From JAGRKR01 sp041397725 (lineage in GTDB: Bacteria; Pseudomonadota; Alphaproteobacteria; Rhizobiales; Hyphomicrobiaceae): a DNA stretch of 64,000 nt. The notes beneath the pieces are model-generated. The model saw nothing but the letters and a program-made list of their open reading frames with translations, did not search any database and was not told where the DNA came from. A program made the translations under genes and the position numbers. The stretch covers positions 186,001-250,000 of the forward strand of contig JAWKVZ010000001.1 in assembly GCA_041397725.1 (NCBI GenBank). The letters are read 5' to 3'. Shown here piece by piece: positions 1 through 9,207 of the stretch (position 1 is the stretch's first letter; every line of letters starts with the position of its first letter).

Positions 1-653
1 GCCCCGTAACCGCCCTGCACGGCAGCGCACCGTGGACCAGCGACCGCGCGGCCGGGCTCTCGCCGGGCGTTCTGCAAGCTCTCCTGATCCTGGCCGGCAT
101 TGCCTGTTGCGTCGCCATGTCGATGCCCCAGGTCCACATCGTCGCGCTGTGCGCCGACCGGGGCTTCGGGGTCGCCCGCGGCGCCGAGATGCTGTCGCTG
201 ATGCTCGGGTTCGGCATCATCAGCCGGCTGTTGTCCGGCGCGCTCTCGGACCGCATCGGCGGCCTCGCAACGCTGATGATCGGCTCGATCCTCCAGAGCA
301 TCGCGCTGATCCTGTACCTTCGCGCCGACGGGCTGACCTCGCTCTACGTGGTCTCGGCGCTGTTCGGGCTGTTCCAGGGTGGGCTGGTACCGAGCTACGC
401 CATCATCGTGCGAGAGAACTACCCGCCCGAGGAGGCCGCCACGCGGGTCGGGCTGGTGCTGATGGCGACGCTCGGCGGCATGGCGCTGGGGGGCTGGCTC
501 TCCGGCGCCATCTACGACCTGACGGGCTCCTACGCCTATGCCTTCCTCAACGGCATCGCCTGGAACCTCGTCAACATCCTGATCGTGGCCTGGCTGCTTT
601 TCCGGGCAACGTCCAACCGTCGCCGACGCCAGATCGCGACAGCACCGGCTTGA
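1..653 (+). CDS. MFS transporter, C-terminal part (5' end outside window)
   Basis: The frame is open from base 3 to the stop at 653, so only about 216 C-terminal residues are present. Hydrophobic segments alternate with short loops. The stretch LSGALSDRIGG looks like the basic loop motif between transmembrane helices of major facilitator superfamily carriers, and a Gly-rich helix pair (LATLGGMALGGWLSGAIYD) follows. By family it is an inner-membrane secondary transporter; the substrate cannot be read from this part. A convergent MAPEG gene ends 34 bases downstream. An ATG at 117 is internal, because the homology-like hydrophobic pattern continues upstream of it. Confidence 0.8.
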   Translation, partial: PVTALHGSAPWTSDRAAGLSPGVLQALLILAGIACCVAMSMPQVHIVALCADRGFGVARGAEMLSLMLGFGIISRLLSGALSDRIGGLATLMIGSILQSIALILYLRADGLTSLYVVSALFGLFQGGLVPSYAIIVRENYPPEEAATRVGLVLMATLGGMALGGWLSGAIYDLTGSYAYAFLNGIAWNLVNILIVAWLLFRATSNRRRRQIATAPA

Positions 654-687
654 TGGCGACGGCAGCATGCCCCGCCTGCGCGCCGCT

Positions 688-1083
688 CTAGCGCGCGACG
701 ATGCCCATCAGCAGCAGTCCGAGGCCGAGGATGCCGACACCCCAGACCACCGACCGCAGCCAGGGCACGCCGACGACATAGACGATGGCGTAGACGAGCC
801 GGGCGGCGAAGAAGATCTGGGCGCCAAGGATCGTGTTGGCGTTCGAGATGCCGGCCACGGCGGCGGTGAGCACCAGCGGCGCGAACAGCGCCATGCCCTC
901 GATCGTGTTGCGCACAGCGCGCTCGGCGCGTCCGGCGATCCCTGGATGAGCAACCGGAATATCCTCGCGATTGCCCGCCGATGGCCCGATCCCGAACGTG
1001 GCCATGTTGGCCAGCGACTGCACCAGCAACAGACCGAACAACACGCCGACGGTGCCGATCAGCATCCAGAGCTCTGTCTTCAC
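688..1083 (-). CDS. MAPEG family membrane protein
   Basis: This 131-residue protein is almost entirely hydrophobic, with about four membrane segments. The central stretch GRAERAVRNTIEGMALFAPL matches the signature region of the MAPEG superfamily (membrane-associated proteins in eicosanoid and glutathione metabolism), and the small size is typical of bacterial members. Their substrates are mostly unknown. The start is a GTG at 1083 preceded by a strong GGGAGGG ribosome-binding site. It is the last of three minus-strand genes (carA, ChaN-like, MAPEG), 104 bases after the ChaN-like gene, so co-transcription is possible but unproven. Confidence 0.8.
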   Translation of the reverse strand: MKTELWMLIGTVGVLFGLLLVQSLANMATFGIGPSAGNREDIPVAHPGIAGRAERAVRNTIEGMALFAPLVLTAAVAGISNANTILGAQIFFAARLVYAIVYVVGVPWLRSVVWGVGILGLGLLLMGIVAR

Positions 1084-1187
1084 GTCTTGCCCTCCCCCAT
1101 GCCGGACCGCGCCCGGCCATTGCCGCTTCTGCCACGACGCGCCGTGAACGCCACATCACAAGCCGGAGAACCGGCCGCGCCCAATCG

Positions 1188-2264
1188 TCACCGCCGTCGC
1201 TTGAAATGTTCGCGCAAGGCGACGCACGGATCCGGCCGCGTCGTGCGTGGGGTGAAGACCACGAAATCCACCGCCGGTGAACCGTCCGGCTGACGCGGCA
1301 CATAGTCCGAGGCTTCGCTCCGCCCGCTGGCCACCTCGGCCAACTGGACGATCACGATGCGGGCGTCCGGCTGCATGCGCGCGAGATACCAGGGGACCGC
1401 GCGATCCCGCCGGATATGCCCGTTGCCGGCCAGCAGGATCGCTTGAGCGCCGCCCTGGCGGGCCGCGACGAGCGCTCGCGCCAGATGGGCGTCCCGCAAG
1501 CGCTGCGCGAGGACCATCCCTGTCAATCGCTCACGCGCGACCAGCTTGCAGTGCCCCTCCTCCAACTCGTCGAGCAGCGCGTCCCGAAGCGGCTTGGCCA
1601 GGGGCGTGTCGAGATGCAGCGCCGTGCGCTCCTCCGCCGGCAGGATCGCGGCACCACTGCGCACGATCTCGCGCATGCGGGCGCGCGGCACGTCACCCGC
1701 CGTGATCGACAGCCCGCGCGCAAGGGCGGTGACGAACAGCGGCTTGAACAGCGCCGCCGCCGGCCAGCCGCTCTTCTCCCACTCGAGCCGCGTCATCAGC
1801 GCCTCGGCGCTGCCGCCCCCCGAGGCCGCGAAATCCCGCAGGACGGCTTGCTTGTCGGCGCGGATCTGCTCGAAAACCAGAGCCGGACGCGCGCTGCGAT
1901 TGCCCCCCCGGCGCGCCAGCGCATCGATCAGCGCCGCACGGAAGCGATGATGTCCCGCATTGTCGTGCACCTCGCCGAGCAGGATGAAAGGTGCGGCGGC
2001 ACTCTCCAGCCAGTCCAGGAGCGCAGCCTCAGCGGACGCGCCGCCGCCCTGTACCGGGCGGAACAGCGCCCCGTCACGGGTCCTCAGGATCGTGCCGAGC
2101 AGGGCATGCTCGCCCTTCCAGCCGGCCACGATGTCGTGCGCGGAGGTCGTCTCGGCCGCCACCCGCAACGGCGCGACCAGGGCGAGAGCCAGCGCGACGG
2201 CCGTCGCGAGCAGAAGCCGGCCGCCGGCCGCACGTCCTGCCGTCCGCCTGGCTCCGACTGGCAT
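1188..2264 (-). CDS. ChaN family (DUF399) haem-binding-type exported protein
   Basis: This 358-residue protein begins with a basic stretch and a hydrophobic helix (about residues 17-36), followed by an Ala-rich cleavage region, so it is probably exported. The body carries the ChaN/DUF399 pattern: LLGEVHDNAGHHRF near the start of the domain, LVFEQIRADKQ, and LLAGNGHIRRDRAVPWYL near the end. Characterised ChaN proteins bind haem as dimers and have been linked to iron uptake; that function is inferred here. No lipobox Cys is visible in the signal region. It lies 37 bases downstream of carA on the same strand. Confidence 0.8.
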   Translation of the reverse strand: MPVGARRTAGRAAGGRLLLATAVALALALVAPLRVAAETTSAHDIVAGWKGEHALLGTILRTRDGALFRPVQGGGASAEAALLDWLESAAAPFILLGEVHDNAGHHRFRAALIDALARRGGNRSARPALVFEQIRADKQAVLRDFAASGGGSAEALMTRLEWEKSGWPAAALFKPLFVTALARGLSITAGDVPRARMREIVRSGAAILPAEERTALHLDTPLAKPLRDALLDELEEGHCKLVARERLTGMVLAQRLRDAHLARALVAARQGGAQAILLAGNGHIRRDRAVPWYLARMQPDARIVIVQLAEVASGRSEASDYVPRQPDGSPAVDFVVFTPRTTRPDPCVALREHFKRRR

Positions 2265-2301
2265 CAGCCCCTCTGCTGCTGTTGGCGCCCTAAGGTCCCG
2301 C

Positions 2302-3477
2302 TCAGGCCTTCGCGTCGCGCATGAGGCCCACGAAGCGGTGGAAGAGATAATGGCTGTCCTGCGGGCCGGGCGACGCCTCCGGGTGATACTGCACGGAGAA
2401 GATCGGGCGACCCTTGACGGTAATGCCGCAGTTGCTGCCGTCGAACAGCGAGACGTGCGTCTCCTCGACGCTGTCGGGCAGGGAGTCGCGAGCCACCGCG
2501 AAGCCGTGGTTCATCGAGGTGATCTCGACCTTGCCGGTGGTGTGATCCTTGACGGGATGATTGGCGCCATGGTGGCCGAGCTTCATCTTCTCCGTGCGCG
2601 CTCCCAGCGCCAGCGCCAGCATCTGGTGTCCGAGGCAGATGCCGAACATGGGCTTGCCGGACTGCACGAGTCTGCGGATCTCGGGCACCGCATAGACGCC
2701 CGTCGCCGCCGGATCGCCCGGGCCGTTGGAGAGGAAAATGCCGTCGGGCATGCGGGCCAGCACGTCCTCGGCCGTCGCGGTCGCCGGCACCACCGTGACG
2801 CGGCAGCCGGCCGCCGCCAGACAGCGCAGGATATTGCGCTTCAGGCCGTAGTCGATCGCCACGACATGGAACTCCGGCGCAGCCTGCCGGCCATAGCCCT
2901 CGCCCCAGCGCCAGGTCGTCTCGTCCCAGCTGTAGCTCTGGCCCGTCGTCACCTCGGGCACGAGGTCCATGCCGACGAGGCCCGGCCAGGCGGCGGCCTC
3001 CGCCTTCAGGGCGGCCACATCGAAGGCGCCCCGGGGTTCATGGGCGATGACAGCGTTGCACATGCCGGTTTCGCGGATCATCACAGTCAGCGCCCGCGTA
3101 TCGATGCCGGCGATGGCGATGATGCCGCGCGCGCGCAACCAGGCATGCAGATGCTCGCTGGCGCGGTAGTTCGACGGGCTCGTGATCGGGGCCCTCAGCA
3201 CGCAACCGCGCGTGCCCGTCCGCGCCGCAAGGTTTGAGGTCTCGCCATCCTCGAGATTGGTGCCGACGTTGCCGATGTGGGGAAAGGTGAACGTGATGAT
3301 CTGACCGGCGTAGGACGGATCGGTCAGGATCTCCTGATAGCCCGTCATGGCCGTGTTGAAGCACAGCTCTCCGACGGCGCTGCCGGTGGCGCCGAGGCCT
3401 TGCCCCTCGATCACGGTGCCATCGGCGAGCACGAGGCGGGCCGTGGTCGGTGCGTCGCTCCAGGGATCGGAACTCAT
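2302..3477 (-). CDS. carA: Carbamoyl-phosphate synthase small subunit
   Basis: The protein (391 residues from the ATG at 3477) supplies ammonia from glutamine to CarB for pyrimidine and arginine synthesis. The N-terminal domain begins with LVLADGTVIEGQGLG. The C-terminal class I glutamine amidotransferase domain shows the nucleophile Cys in GICLGHQML and the His in QYHPEASPGP. The frame stays open to 3573, but the extra 32 residues are Arg-rich and lie over a tandem repeat, so the ATG at 3477 is preferred. carB is not in the window. The gene diverges from yqeY with a 176-base gap. Confidence 0.96.
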   Translation of the reverse strand: MSSDPWSDAPTTARLVLADGTVIEGQGLGATGSAVGELCFNTAMTGYQEILTDPSYAGQIITFTFPHIGNVGTNLEDGETSNLAARTGTRGCVLRAPITSPSNYRASEHLHAWLRARGIIAIAGIDTRALTVMIRETGMCNAVIAHEPRGAFDVAALKAEAAAWPGLVGMDLVPEVTTGQSYSWDETTWRWGEGYGRQAAPEFHVVAIDYGLKRNILRCLAAAGCRVTVVPATATAEDVLARMPDGIFLSNGPGDPAATGVYAVPEIRRLVQSGKPMFGICLGHQMLALALGARTEKMKLGHHGANHPVKDHTTGKVEITSMNHGFAVARDSLPDSVEETHVSLFDGSNCGITVKGRPIFSVQYHPEASPGPQDSHYLFHRFVGLMRDAKA

Positions 3478-3507
3478 CGGATCGTATTCTCTGACGGTTT
3501 CGGGGGT

Positions 3508-3543
3508 CCGGTCGGGGCGCCGGTCGGGGCGCCGGTTGGCGCG
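3508..3543. repeat. 12-base tandem repeat in carA leader
   Basis: Two perfect copies of CCGGTCGGGGCG (3508-3519 and 3520-3531) are followed by a degenerate third copy starting at 3532. The array lies about 30 bases upstream of the carA start codon, between carA and the divergent yqeY. It could be simple slippage or part of an upstream leader; no hairpin with a T-run accompanies it. Confidence 0.7.
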
Positions 3544-3653
3544 CACCCTATGAGAAGCGCCGACGAGGGTCAATGCGCTCGGGGCGGGTGAATTTGGGGT
3601 TGCACCCTCACCCCCGGCGCACCTAAATGAGCAACCCTGCAGCGGAGAGACAC

Positions 3654-4103
3654 ATGCGAGAGCGGATCAACGACGCCCTCAAGTCGGCGATGAAGGCTCA
3701 GAACAAGCGGCGCATGTCCACCCTGCGTCTGGTCACGGCCGCGATCAAGGACCGCGACATCGCTGCCCGCTCGAGCGGCAAGGAGCGCATCACCGACGGC
3801 GAGATCCTCGACGTGCTCGCGAAAATGATCAAACAGCGGCGCGAATCCGTCGAGACCTACGAGGGCGCCGGGCGGCTCGAGCTCGCCGAGCAGGAAAAGG
3901 AAGAGATCACGATCATCGAGGAGTTCCTGCCCCGCCAGTTGAGCGAGGCGGAGACCCGCGCGGCGGTCGAGGCGGTCATGGCGGAAATCGGCGCGCAAGG
4001 CCTCAAGGACATGGGCCGGACCATGGCCGCTCTCAAAGAGCGCTATCAAGGCCAGATGGACTTCACCAAGGCGAGTGCGCTTGTGAAGGATGCGCTGAAA
4101 TAG
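3654..4103 (+). CDS. GatB/YqeY domain protein
   Basis: The protein has 149 residues, the usual length for stand-alone YqeY proteins, and is almost wholly helical and charged. It contains the family stretches STLRLVTAAIKDRDIAAR, EEFLPRQLSEAE and MGRTMAALKERYQGQMD. The YqeY fold resembles the tail domain of GatB in the tRNA amidotransferase, and a tRNA-binding role is inferred for the family. The ATG at 3654 follows a GGAGAG ribosome-binding site; an ATG at 3627 in frame lacks one. It sits upstream of dnaG-rpoD, as in other alphaproteobacteria. Confidence 0.9.
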   Translation: MRERINDALKSAMKAQNKRRMSTLRLVTAAIKDRDIAARSSGKERITDGEILDVLAKMIKQRRESVETYEGAGRLELAEQEKEEITIIEEFLPRQLSEAETRAAVEAVMAEIGAQGLKDMGRTMAALKERYQGQMDFTKASALVKDALK

Positions 4104-4147
4104 GGGCGATCCGCCCACCTCGCCCACCCGCGACGAAGGAGATCGGC

Positions 4148-4564
4148 GTGACCTCGCCAAGCTGGCTGCAGGACGATCTCTTCCAGGCCCGACTGCTGGC
4201 CGTCGCCATGGGCGTATTCTGCGTCGTGGGGCCGGGTCTCGGCCACATGCTCGTGCCAGAGCTGGCCATCGACCTTTCCGGGCTCGGCGTGCCCGGCAGC
4301 ACGTCCCATCTGCTCAACACCTCGCTCGGCCTGCGCAATCTCATGCTGGGGCTGCTGCTCATCTGGCTCGGGGCGCATGGTCGGCCGACCTATCTCATGG
4401 CGGTGGGGCTCGCCGCGCTCGTTCTCTCCACCTCCGACCTGCTGGTCGCGCGCGCGCTCTGGCCGGGCAAGCTGCAGGTGCTCGCCTCACATGCGATGGG
4501 CATCGGCTCGGGCCTGCTGCTGATCTTCCTGGCGCGTCCACGCGGCGACGTGCCCCCGGCCTGA
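4148..4564 (+). CDS. Small integral membrane protein, function unknown
   Basis: This 138-residue protein starts at a GTG preceded by AAGGAG. Four hydrophobic segments are visible (about residues 14-36, 60-75, 80-98 and 110-127), with few charged residues between them. The pattern resembles small DUF4267-type membrane proteins, but I cannot assign the family firmly. It begins 45 bases after yqeY on the same strand, so the two may be co-transcribed. No catalytic or binding motif is recognisable. Confidence 0.7.
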   Translation: MTSPSWLQDDLFQARLLAVAMGVFCVVGPGLGHMLVPELAIDLSGLGVPGSTSHLLNTSLGLRNLMLGLLLIWLGAHGRPTYLMAVGLAALVLSTSDLLVARALWPGKLQVLASHAMGIGSGLLLIFLARPRGDVPPA

Positions 4565-4781
4565 AGCCGGCCGGCGGCTGTGGAAAACGGGGATGGCCTT
4601 GCCTGGGGCGGCGGCGATTCGCTGAGGGCTCGGCGAATCAGTCACAATGGCGCGGTGACTTCGGCGCGATCCGGCGTACCCTGTCGATGGACCGGCCCAC
4701 AGGCCCACGCGGCGATGGGTCGTTCAGCGATGCGCTTTCGCCGCACTGATCACTGCCGCCCCATCTGACGACCGAGGCCCG

Positions 4782-6782
4782 ATGCGCTTTCCGCCATCCC
4801 TGCTCGACGAAATACGCGCGCGTCTGCCTGTCAGCCAGGTGGTCGGCCGCCGCGTGAAGTTGAAGCGGCAGGGGCGCGAGTTCATCGGCCTCTCGCCGTT
4901 CAAGGTCGAGAAGACGCCCTCTTTCACGGTCAACGATCAGAAGGGGTTCTACCATTGCTTCGCCACCGGTGAGCATGGCGATATCTTCCGCTTCGTCATG
5001 AAAACGGAGGGATTGGCTTTCCCCGAGGCCGTCGAGCGCTTGGCTTCCGAGGCCGGCGTCAGCTTGCCGACCCCAACCCCGCACGAGCACCAGCAGGCCG
5101 ACCGGCGGGCACGCCTGCTCGAAGCTGCGGACGCTGCCGCGCGCTATTTCCAGGACCAACTGACGCGACCAGCCGGGCGCGAGGCGCTCGCCTACAGCGA
5201 AGGACGCGGCCTTACCCGCGAGACTCTCGCCCGCTTCCGGATCGGCTACGCCCCGGGCGGGCGCTCTGCGCTCAAGGAACATCTGGCAGGGCTCGGCTTC
5301 TCGGTCAGCGACATGACGGAAAGCGGTTTGCTGATCCACGGCGACGACATTCCCGTGCCCTACGACCGCTTCCGCAACCGGCTCATCTTCCCGATCACGG
5401 ACGCCCGTGACCGGGTCGTGGGCTTCGGTGGCCGCGCACTCGCCGCCGACGCCAAGCCCAAGTATCTCAACTCGCCCGAGACACCGCTTTTCCACAAGGG
5501 CACCCTGCTCTTCAACGCCGCCAAGGCCCGCGGGCCGGCGCACGAGCGCGCCCGTGTGGTCGTGGTCGAAGGCTATATGGACGTCATCGGCCTTGCCCAG
5601 GCCGGCTTCCCCGAGGCGGTGGCGCCCCTCGGCACGGCGCTGACACCCGAGCAACTCGCCCTAGTCTGGCGCTTCTGCCCGGAACCCATCCTCTGCTTCG
5701 ACGGGGACGGGGCCGGACGGCGTGCGGCCTTCCGCGCGCTGGAAACGGCCCTGCCCCACCTCAAGCCCGGCCAGACCCTCAAGTTCGCATTCCTGCCCGA
5801 GGGGCTCGATCCCGACGATCTCGTGCGCCAGCATGGCGCCGCGGCGTTTCAGGGCGTGCTCGACCGGGCGCTGCCACTGATCGATGTGCTCTTCCGCAAG
5901 GAAAGCGATGCGAGCACGGCGACGCCGGAGGCCCGGGCCGCCAGCGACGAGCGCATCCTGAGCATGGTTCAGACCATCGCCGACCGCACCGTGCGCGACC
6001 ATTACCTTGCGGAGGTCCGCCAGACTCTGCGCACGCGGAACTTCCAGATCGTCAAATCGCTTGCCACCAGTGACGGCCGCCGCGCCTTCAAGGACGCCGC
6101 AAGCCGGCCGAACAACACCGAGATCGATTGGCGCGTTCGCCAGCGCCAGCAGAACCCCGCGCCACGCCGGAGCCCGGGCGTGCGCCCGGCCGCGCCGCCG
6201 GCGGGCGCCTCGAATTCACTGAGGGCCCAGACCAGCGCCTGCGACATTACGTTCCCACCGCGGGAGGCCCTGCTCATGGTCACCCTCATGCGGCACCCCT
6301 GGCTGATCGACGAGTTCATGGAGGAAATCGCCGCTTTGCCCCTCGCCAGCGCGGCTTTAGGGCGTCTGCGGGATGAATTGCTTCGCCTGCATGCCTACCA
6401 ATCCCCTCTTGACACCGAGATGGTTTCTCACCAAATCGGCAAGTTGGGTTTGGACGGGGTGAGCCAGCTCGCCAGCAAGGCATTGTCGCACCGCAGCGAC
6501 AGGTTTGCCGATCCGGAAGCCTCGCGGGACGAGGTCATCCGTGGTTGGCGGCACGTGTTCGCCCTGCAGGAACGCGAGACCGGCCTGAGACGCGAGCTGC
6601 TGGCGGCTCAACAAAGCTGGGACGAAGACCAGAGCGAGGAAAGCTACGCCCGCATCCGCGAGCTCTCCCGCTTGCTAAACGAGAGCGCTTCCGCACTCGC
6701 CCCGGAGGACGACGATGCTCTCGACCAGACGCAAGGCGAGACGTTGGCCAGCCTGGTCAGCGGACTACGTGGTTCAGGGTGA
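4782..6782 (+). CDS. dnaG: DNA primase
   Basis: DnaG (666 residues) makes RNA primers for replication and binds DnaB helicase through its C-terminal domain. The order is an N-terminal zinc-binding-type domain (residues 1-95), a core with Toprim acidic motifs (VVVEGYMDVIGL around residue 262-273 and LCFDGDGAGRRA around residue 305-316), and a C-terminal helical DnaB-interaction region. The N-terminal domain has lost three of the four usual zinc ligands: Ser38 and Lys41 replace Cys and His, and Thr62 replaces the last Cys; only Cys59 remains. From memory, many alphaproteobacterial primases share this loss. It lies upstream of rpoD as in the macromolecular-synthesis operon, without rpsU. Confidence 0.97.
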   Translation: MRFPPSLLDEIRARLPVSQVVGRRVKLKRQGREFIGLSPFKVEKTPSFTVNDQKGFYHCFATGEHGDIFRFVMKTEGLAFPEAVERLASEAGVSLPTPTPHEHQQADRRARLLEAADAAARYFQDQLTRPAGREALAYSEGRGLTRETLARFRIGYAPGGRSALKEHLAGLGFSVSDMTESGLLIHGDDIPVPYDRFRNRLIFPITDARDRVVGFGGRALAADAKPKYLNSPETPLFHKGTLLFNAAKARGPAHERARVVVVEGYMDVIGLAQAGFPEAVAPLGTALTPEQLALVWRFCPEPILCFDGDGAGRRAAFRALETALPHLKPGQTLKFAFLPEGLDPDDLVRQHGAAAFQGVLDRALPLIDVLFRKESDASTATPEARAASDERILSMVQTIADRTVRDHYLAEVRQTLRTRNFQIVKSLATSDGRRAFKDAASRPNNTEIDWRVRQRQQNPAPRRSPGVRPAAPPAGASNSLRAQTSACDITFPPREALLMVTLMRHPWLIDEFMEEIAALPLASAALGRLRDELLRLHAYQSPLDTEMVSHQIGKLGLDGVSQLASKALSHRSDRFADPEASRDEVIRGWRHVFALQERETGLRRELLAAQQSWDEDQSEESYARIRELSRLLNESASALAPEDDDALDQTQGETLASLVSGLRGSG

Positions 6783-6954
6783 GTTAACCGATTCATGACC
6801 AAGACTTGTCCGCGGACCGACGAAGAGACCGATTACGCCTCCCTGCCCGCCGTCGCGTCCGCTGTTCGTCGCTTCATGAGACCGCTTCGCCGTCCCGGCC
6901 TGTGAACGCCGGGACTCGCTGACCGTCATCGCCATTTCGAGTTTGGTAAGGACC

Positions 6955-8988
6955 ATGAACGCAAAAGCCGCTGCCGCTAGCCGCTCCGCAACCCGCAAGA
7001 CCCCCGTCGCCACGAAGTCGGAGGAGCAGCAGCCGGCAAGCGCCGAGACGCAGGACAGTCCCCTGCTCGATCTCTCGGATGCGGCAGTCAAGCGCTTCAT
7101 CAAGACGGCGAAACAGCGAGGCTACGTCACCTACGACGAGCTCAACGAGGTGCTGCCCTCCGAGGAGGTGACCTCGGAGCAGATCGAGGACACCATGTCC
7201 ATGCTGTCGGACATGGGCATCAATGTCGTCGAGAACGAGGAGCGCGACGAAGCCGAGGAGCCGGAAGCCGAGGCCGAGGACGAGGCCCGTCCCCTCGTCG
7301 CCGCGTCGCTGCCGGCGCGCGCCGAGCGGACCAGCGAGCCGACCGAGCGGACGGACGACCCCGTCCGCATGTACCTGCGCGAGATGGGCTCGGTCGAGCT
7401 GCTCTCCCGCGAGGGCGAAATCGCCATCGCCAAGCGCATCGAGGCCGGCCGCGAGGCCATGATCGCCGGCCTGTGCGAGAGCCCGCTGACCTTCCAGGCC
7501 ATCATCATCTGGCGGGACGAGCTGAACGAGGGCAAGATCCTCCTGCGCGACATCATCGACCTCGAGGCGACCTACGAAGGGCCCGAGGCCAAGGCCGCGC
7601 CGCAGGAGTCCGGCGCCGGCGCCAACGGCGCCGCCACTGAGGATGCCGCGCCCGCCGGCGACGGCGAGGCCGCCGCGACGGGTGAAGGCGAGGGCGAAGA
7701 CGAGGACGAGTTCGAGAACTCGCTGTCTCTCGCCGCCATGGAAGCCGAGCTCAAGCCCAAGGTGCTGGAGACCTTCGACAACATCGCCGGCACCTACAAG
7801 AAGCTGCGGAAGCTGCAGGACAAACGCGTCGAGATGCAGCTCGCCAGCGAGCAACTCTCCAAGCAGCAGCAGAAGGCCTACGACAAGCTCCGCGAGGAGA
7901 TCATCACGGACGTCAAGAGCCTGTCGCTCAACAACAACCGCATCGAAAGCCTCGTCGAGCAGCTCTACGCCATCAACAAGCGCTTGATCGGTTTCGAGGG
8001 ACGGCTGATGCGTCTCGCCGATTCACACGGCGTCGCCCGCGAGAAGTTCGTCGCCGAGTACTACGGCCACGAACTCGACCAGGGTTGGCTCGAGGAGATG
8101 GCGCAATCGGGTGGCAAGGGCTGGGCGAACTTCGCCAAGAACGAGCGCCGCACCATCGAGCGCATCCGTGAGGACATCCACAATCTCGCCTCCGAGACCG
8201 GCCTCGAGATTTCCGAATTCCGGCGCATCGTGCGCAACGTGCAGAAGGGCGAGCGCGAAGCCCGGCAGGCCAAGAAGGAGATGGTCGAAGCCAACCTCCG
8301 CCTCGTCATCTCGATTGCCAAAAAGTACACGAACCGCGGCCTGCAGTTCCTGGACCTCATCCAGGAAGGCAACATCGGCCTGATGAAGGCGGTCGACAAG
8401 TTCGAGTACCGCCGCGGCTACAAGTTCTCGACCTACGCGACGTGGTGGATCCGGCAGGCGATCACCCGCTCGATCGCCGATCAGGCGCGTACCATCCGCA
8501 TTCCCGTGCACATGATCGAGACGATCAACAAGATCGTGCGCACGAGCCGCCAGATGCTGCACGAGATCGGCCGCGAGCCGACGCCCGAGGAGCTGGCCGA
8601 GAAGCTCGCCATGCCGCTCGAGAAGGTGCGCAAGGTGCTGAAGATCGCCAAGGAGCCGATCAGCCTCGAGACGCCCATCGGCGACGAGGAGGACAGCCAC
8701 CTCGGCGATTTCATCGAAGATCGCAACGTCGTGCTGCCGATCGACGCCGCCATCCAGTCGAACCTGCGCGAGACGACCACGCGCGTGCTCGCCTCGCTCA
8801 CCCCGCGCGAGGAGCGCGTGCTGCGCATGCGCTTCGGCATCGGCATGAACACCGACCACACGCTCGAGGAAGTCGGCCAGCAGTTCTCCGTCACCCGCGA
8901 GCGCATCCGCCAGATCGAAGCCAAGGCGCTCCGCAAGTTGAAGCACCCCTCGCGCAGCCGAAAGCTCCGCAGCTTCCTGGATAACTAG
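6955..8988 (+). CDS. rpoD: RNA polymerase primary sigma factor (sigma-70)
   Basis: The protein has 677 residues from the ATG at 6955, which follows GTAAGGACC; a TTG four codons upstream is less likely. Region 1.1 is at the N-terminus, region 1.2 contains DDPVRMYLREMGSVELLS, region 2 has NLRLVISIAKKYTNRGLQFL and TYATWWIRQAITRSIADQ, and region 4 ends with GQQFSVTRERIRQIEAKALR. Between regions 1.2 and 2 is a long non-conserved insert that begins with a low-complexity Ala/Gly/Glu stretch (about residues 208-260). Large inserts are normal in proteobacterial RpoD. It is 172 bases after dnaG. Confidence 0.97.
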   Translation: MNAKAAAASRSATRKTPVATKSEEQQPASAETQDSPLLDLSDAAVKRFIKTAKQRGYVTYDELNEVLPSEEVTSEQIEDTMSMLSDMGINVVENEERDEAEEPEAEAEDEARPLVAASLPARAERTSEPTERTDDPVRMYLREMGSVELLSREGEIAIAKRIEAGREAMIAGLCESPLTFQAIIIWRDELNEGKILLRDIIDLEATYEGPEAKAAPQESGAGANGAATEDAAPAGDGEAAATGEGEGEDEDEFENSLSLAAMEAELKPKVLETFDNIAGTYKKLRKLQDKRVEMQLASEQLSKQQQKAYDKLREEIITDVKSLSLNNNRIESLVEQLYAINKRLIGFEGRLMRLADSHGVAREKFVAEYYGHELDQGWLEEMAQSGGKGWANFAKNERRTIERIREDIHNLASETGLEISEFRRIVRNVQKGEREARQAKKEMVEANLRLVISIAKKYTNRGLQFLDLIQEGNIGLMKAVDKFEYRRGYKFSTYATWWIRQAITRSIADQARTIRIPVHMIETINKIVRTSRQMLHEIGREPTPEELAEKLAMPLEKVRKVLKIAKEPISLETPIGDEEDSHLGDFIEDRNVVLPIDAAIQSNLRETTTRVLASLTPREERVLRMRFGIGMNTDHTLEEVGQQFSVTRERIRQIEAKALRKLKHPSRSRKLRSFLDN

Positions 8989-9072
8989 CCTTCTGCGCCG
9001 GATGACGATGGTGTCCTACAGGGGTCACGCACCCCAGCCGCAGCAGTGGCCGCAACTGTCGGAGGCCGTCCC

Positions 9073-9189
9073 TTGAGCAAGAGCCCCGACACCACCAACG
9101 CGATCCGCTTCCTGCTCATCAAGGCGGCGATCTTCATCGGCATTCCGCTCGTCTCCGCCGTCGCGGCCGTGCTGCTGATGCTCAAGTAG
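9073..9189 (+). CDS. 38-residue single-pass membrane peptide
   Basis: The TTG at 9073 is preceded by a perfect GGAGG (9061-9065) with a 7-base spacer. The short frame encodes a polar N-terminus of about 13 residues (MSKSPDTTNAIRF) and then a single hydrophobic helix with one Lys near its start, ending in LLMLK at the stop at 9189. It is too short for common gene-finder cut-offs. An in-frame GTG at 9046 has no comparable ribosome-binding site. It follows rpoD by 84 bases. The function is unknown; a small membrane protein that binds a larger complex is one inference. Confidence 0.65.
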   Translation: MSKSPDTTNAIRFLLIKAAIFIGIPLVSAVAAVLLMLK

Positions 9190-9207
9190 GGCGGAGCGGG
9201 CCTCGCC

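Noticed and set aside
4580..4768. 62-residue open frame upstream of dnaG
   Set aside because: No ribosome-binding site, no recognisable sequence, and Arg/Gly-rich composition.
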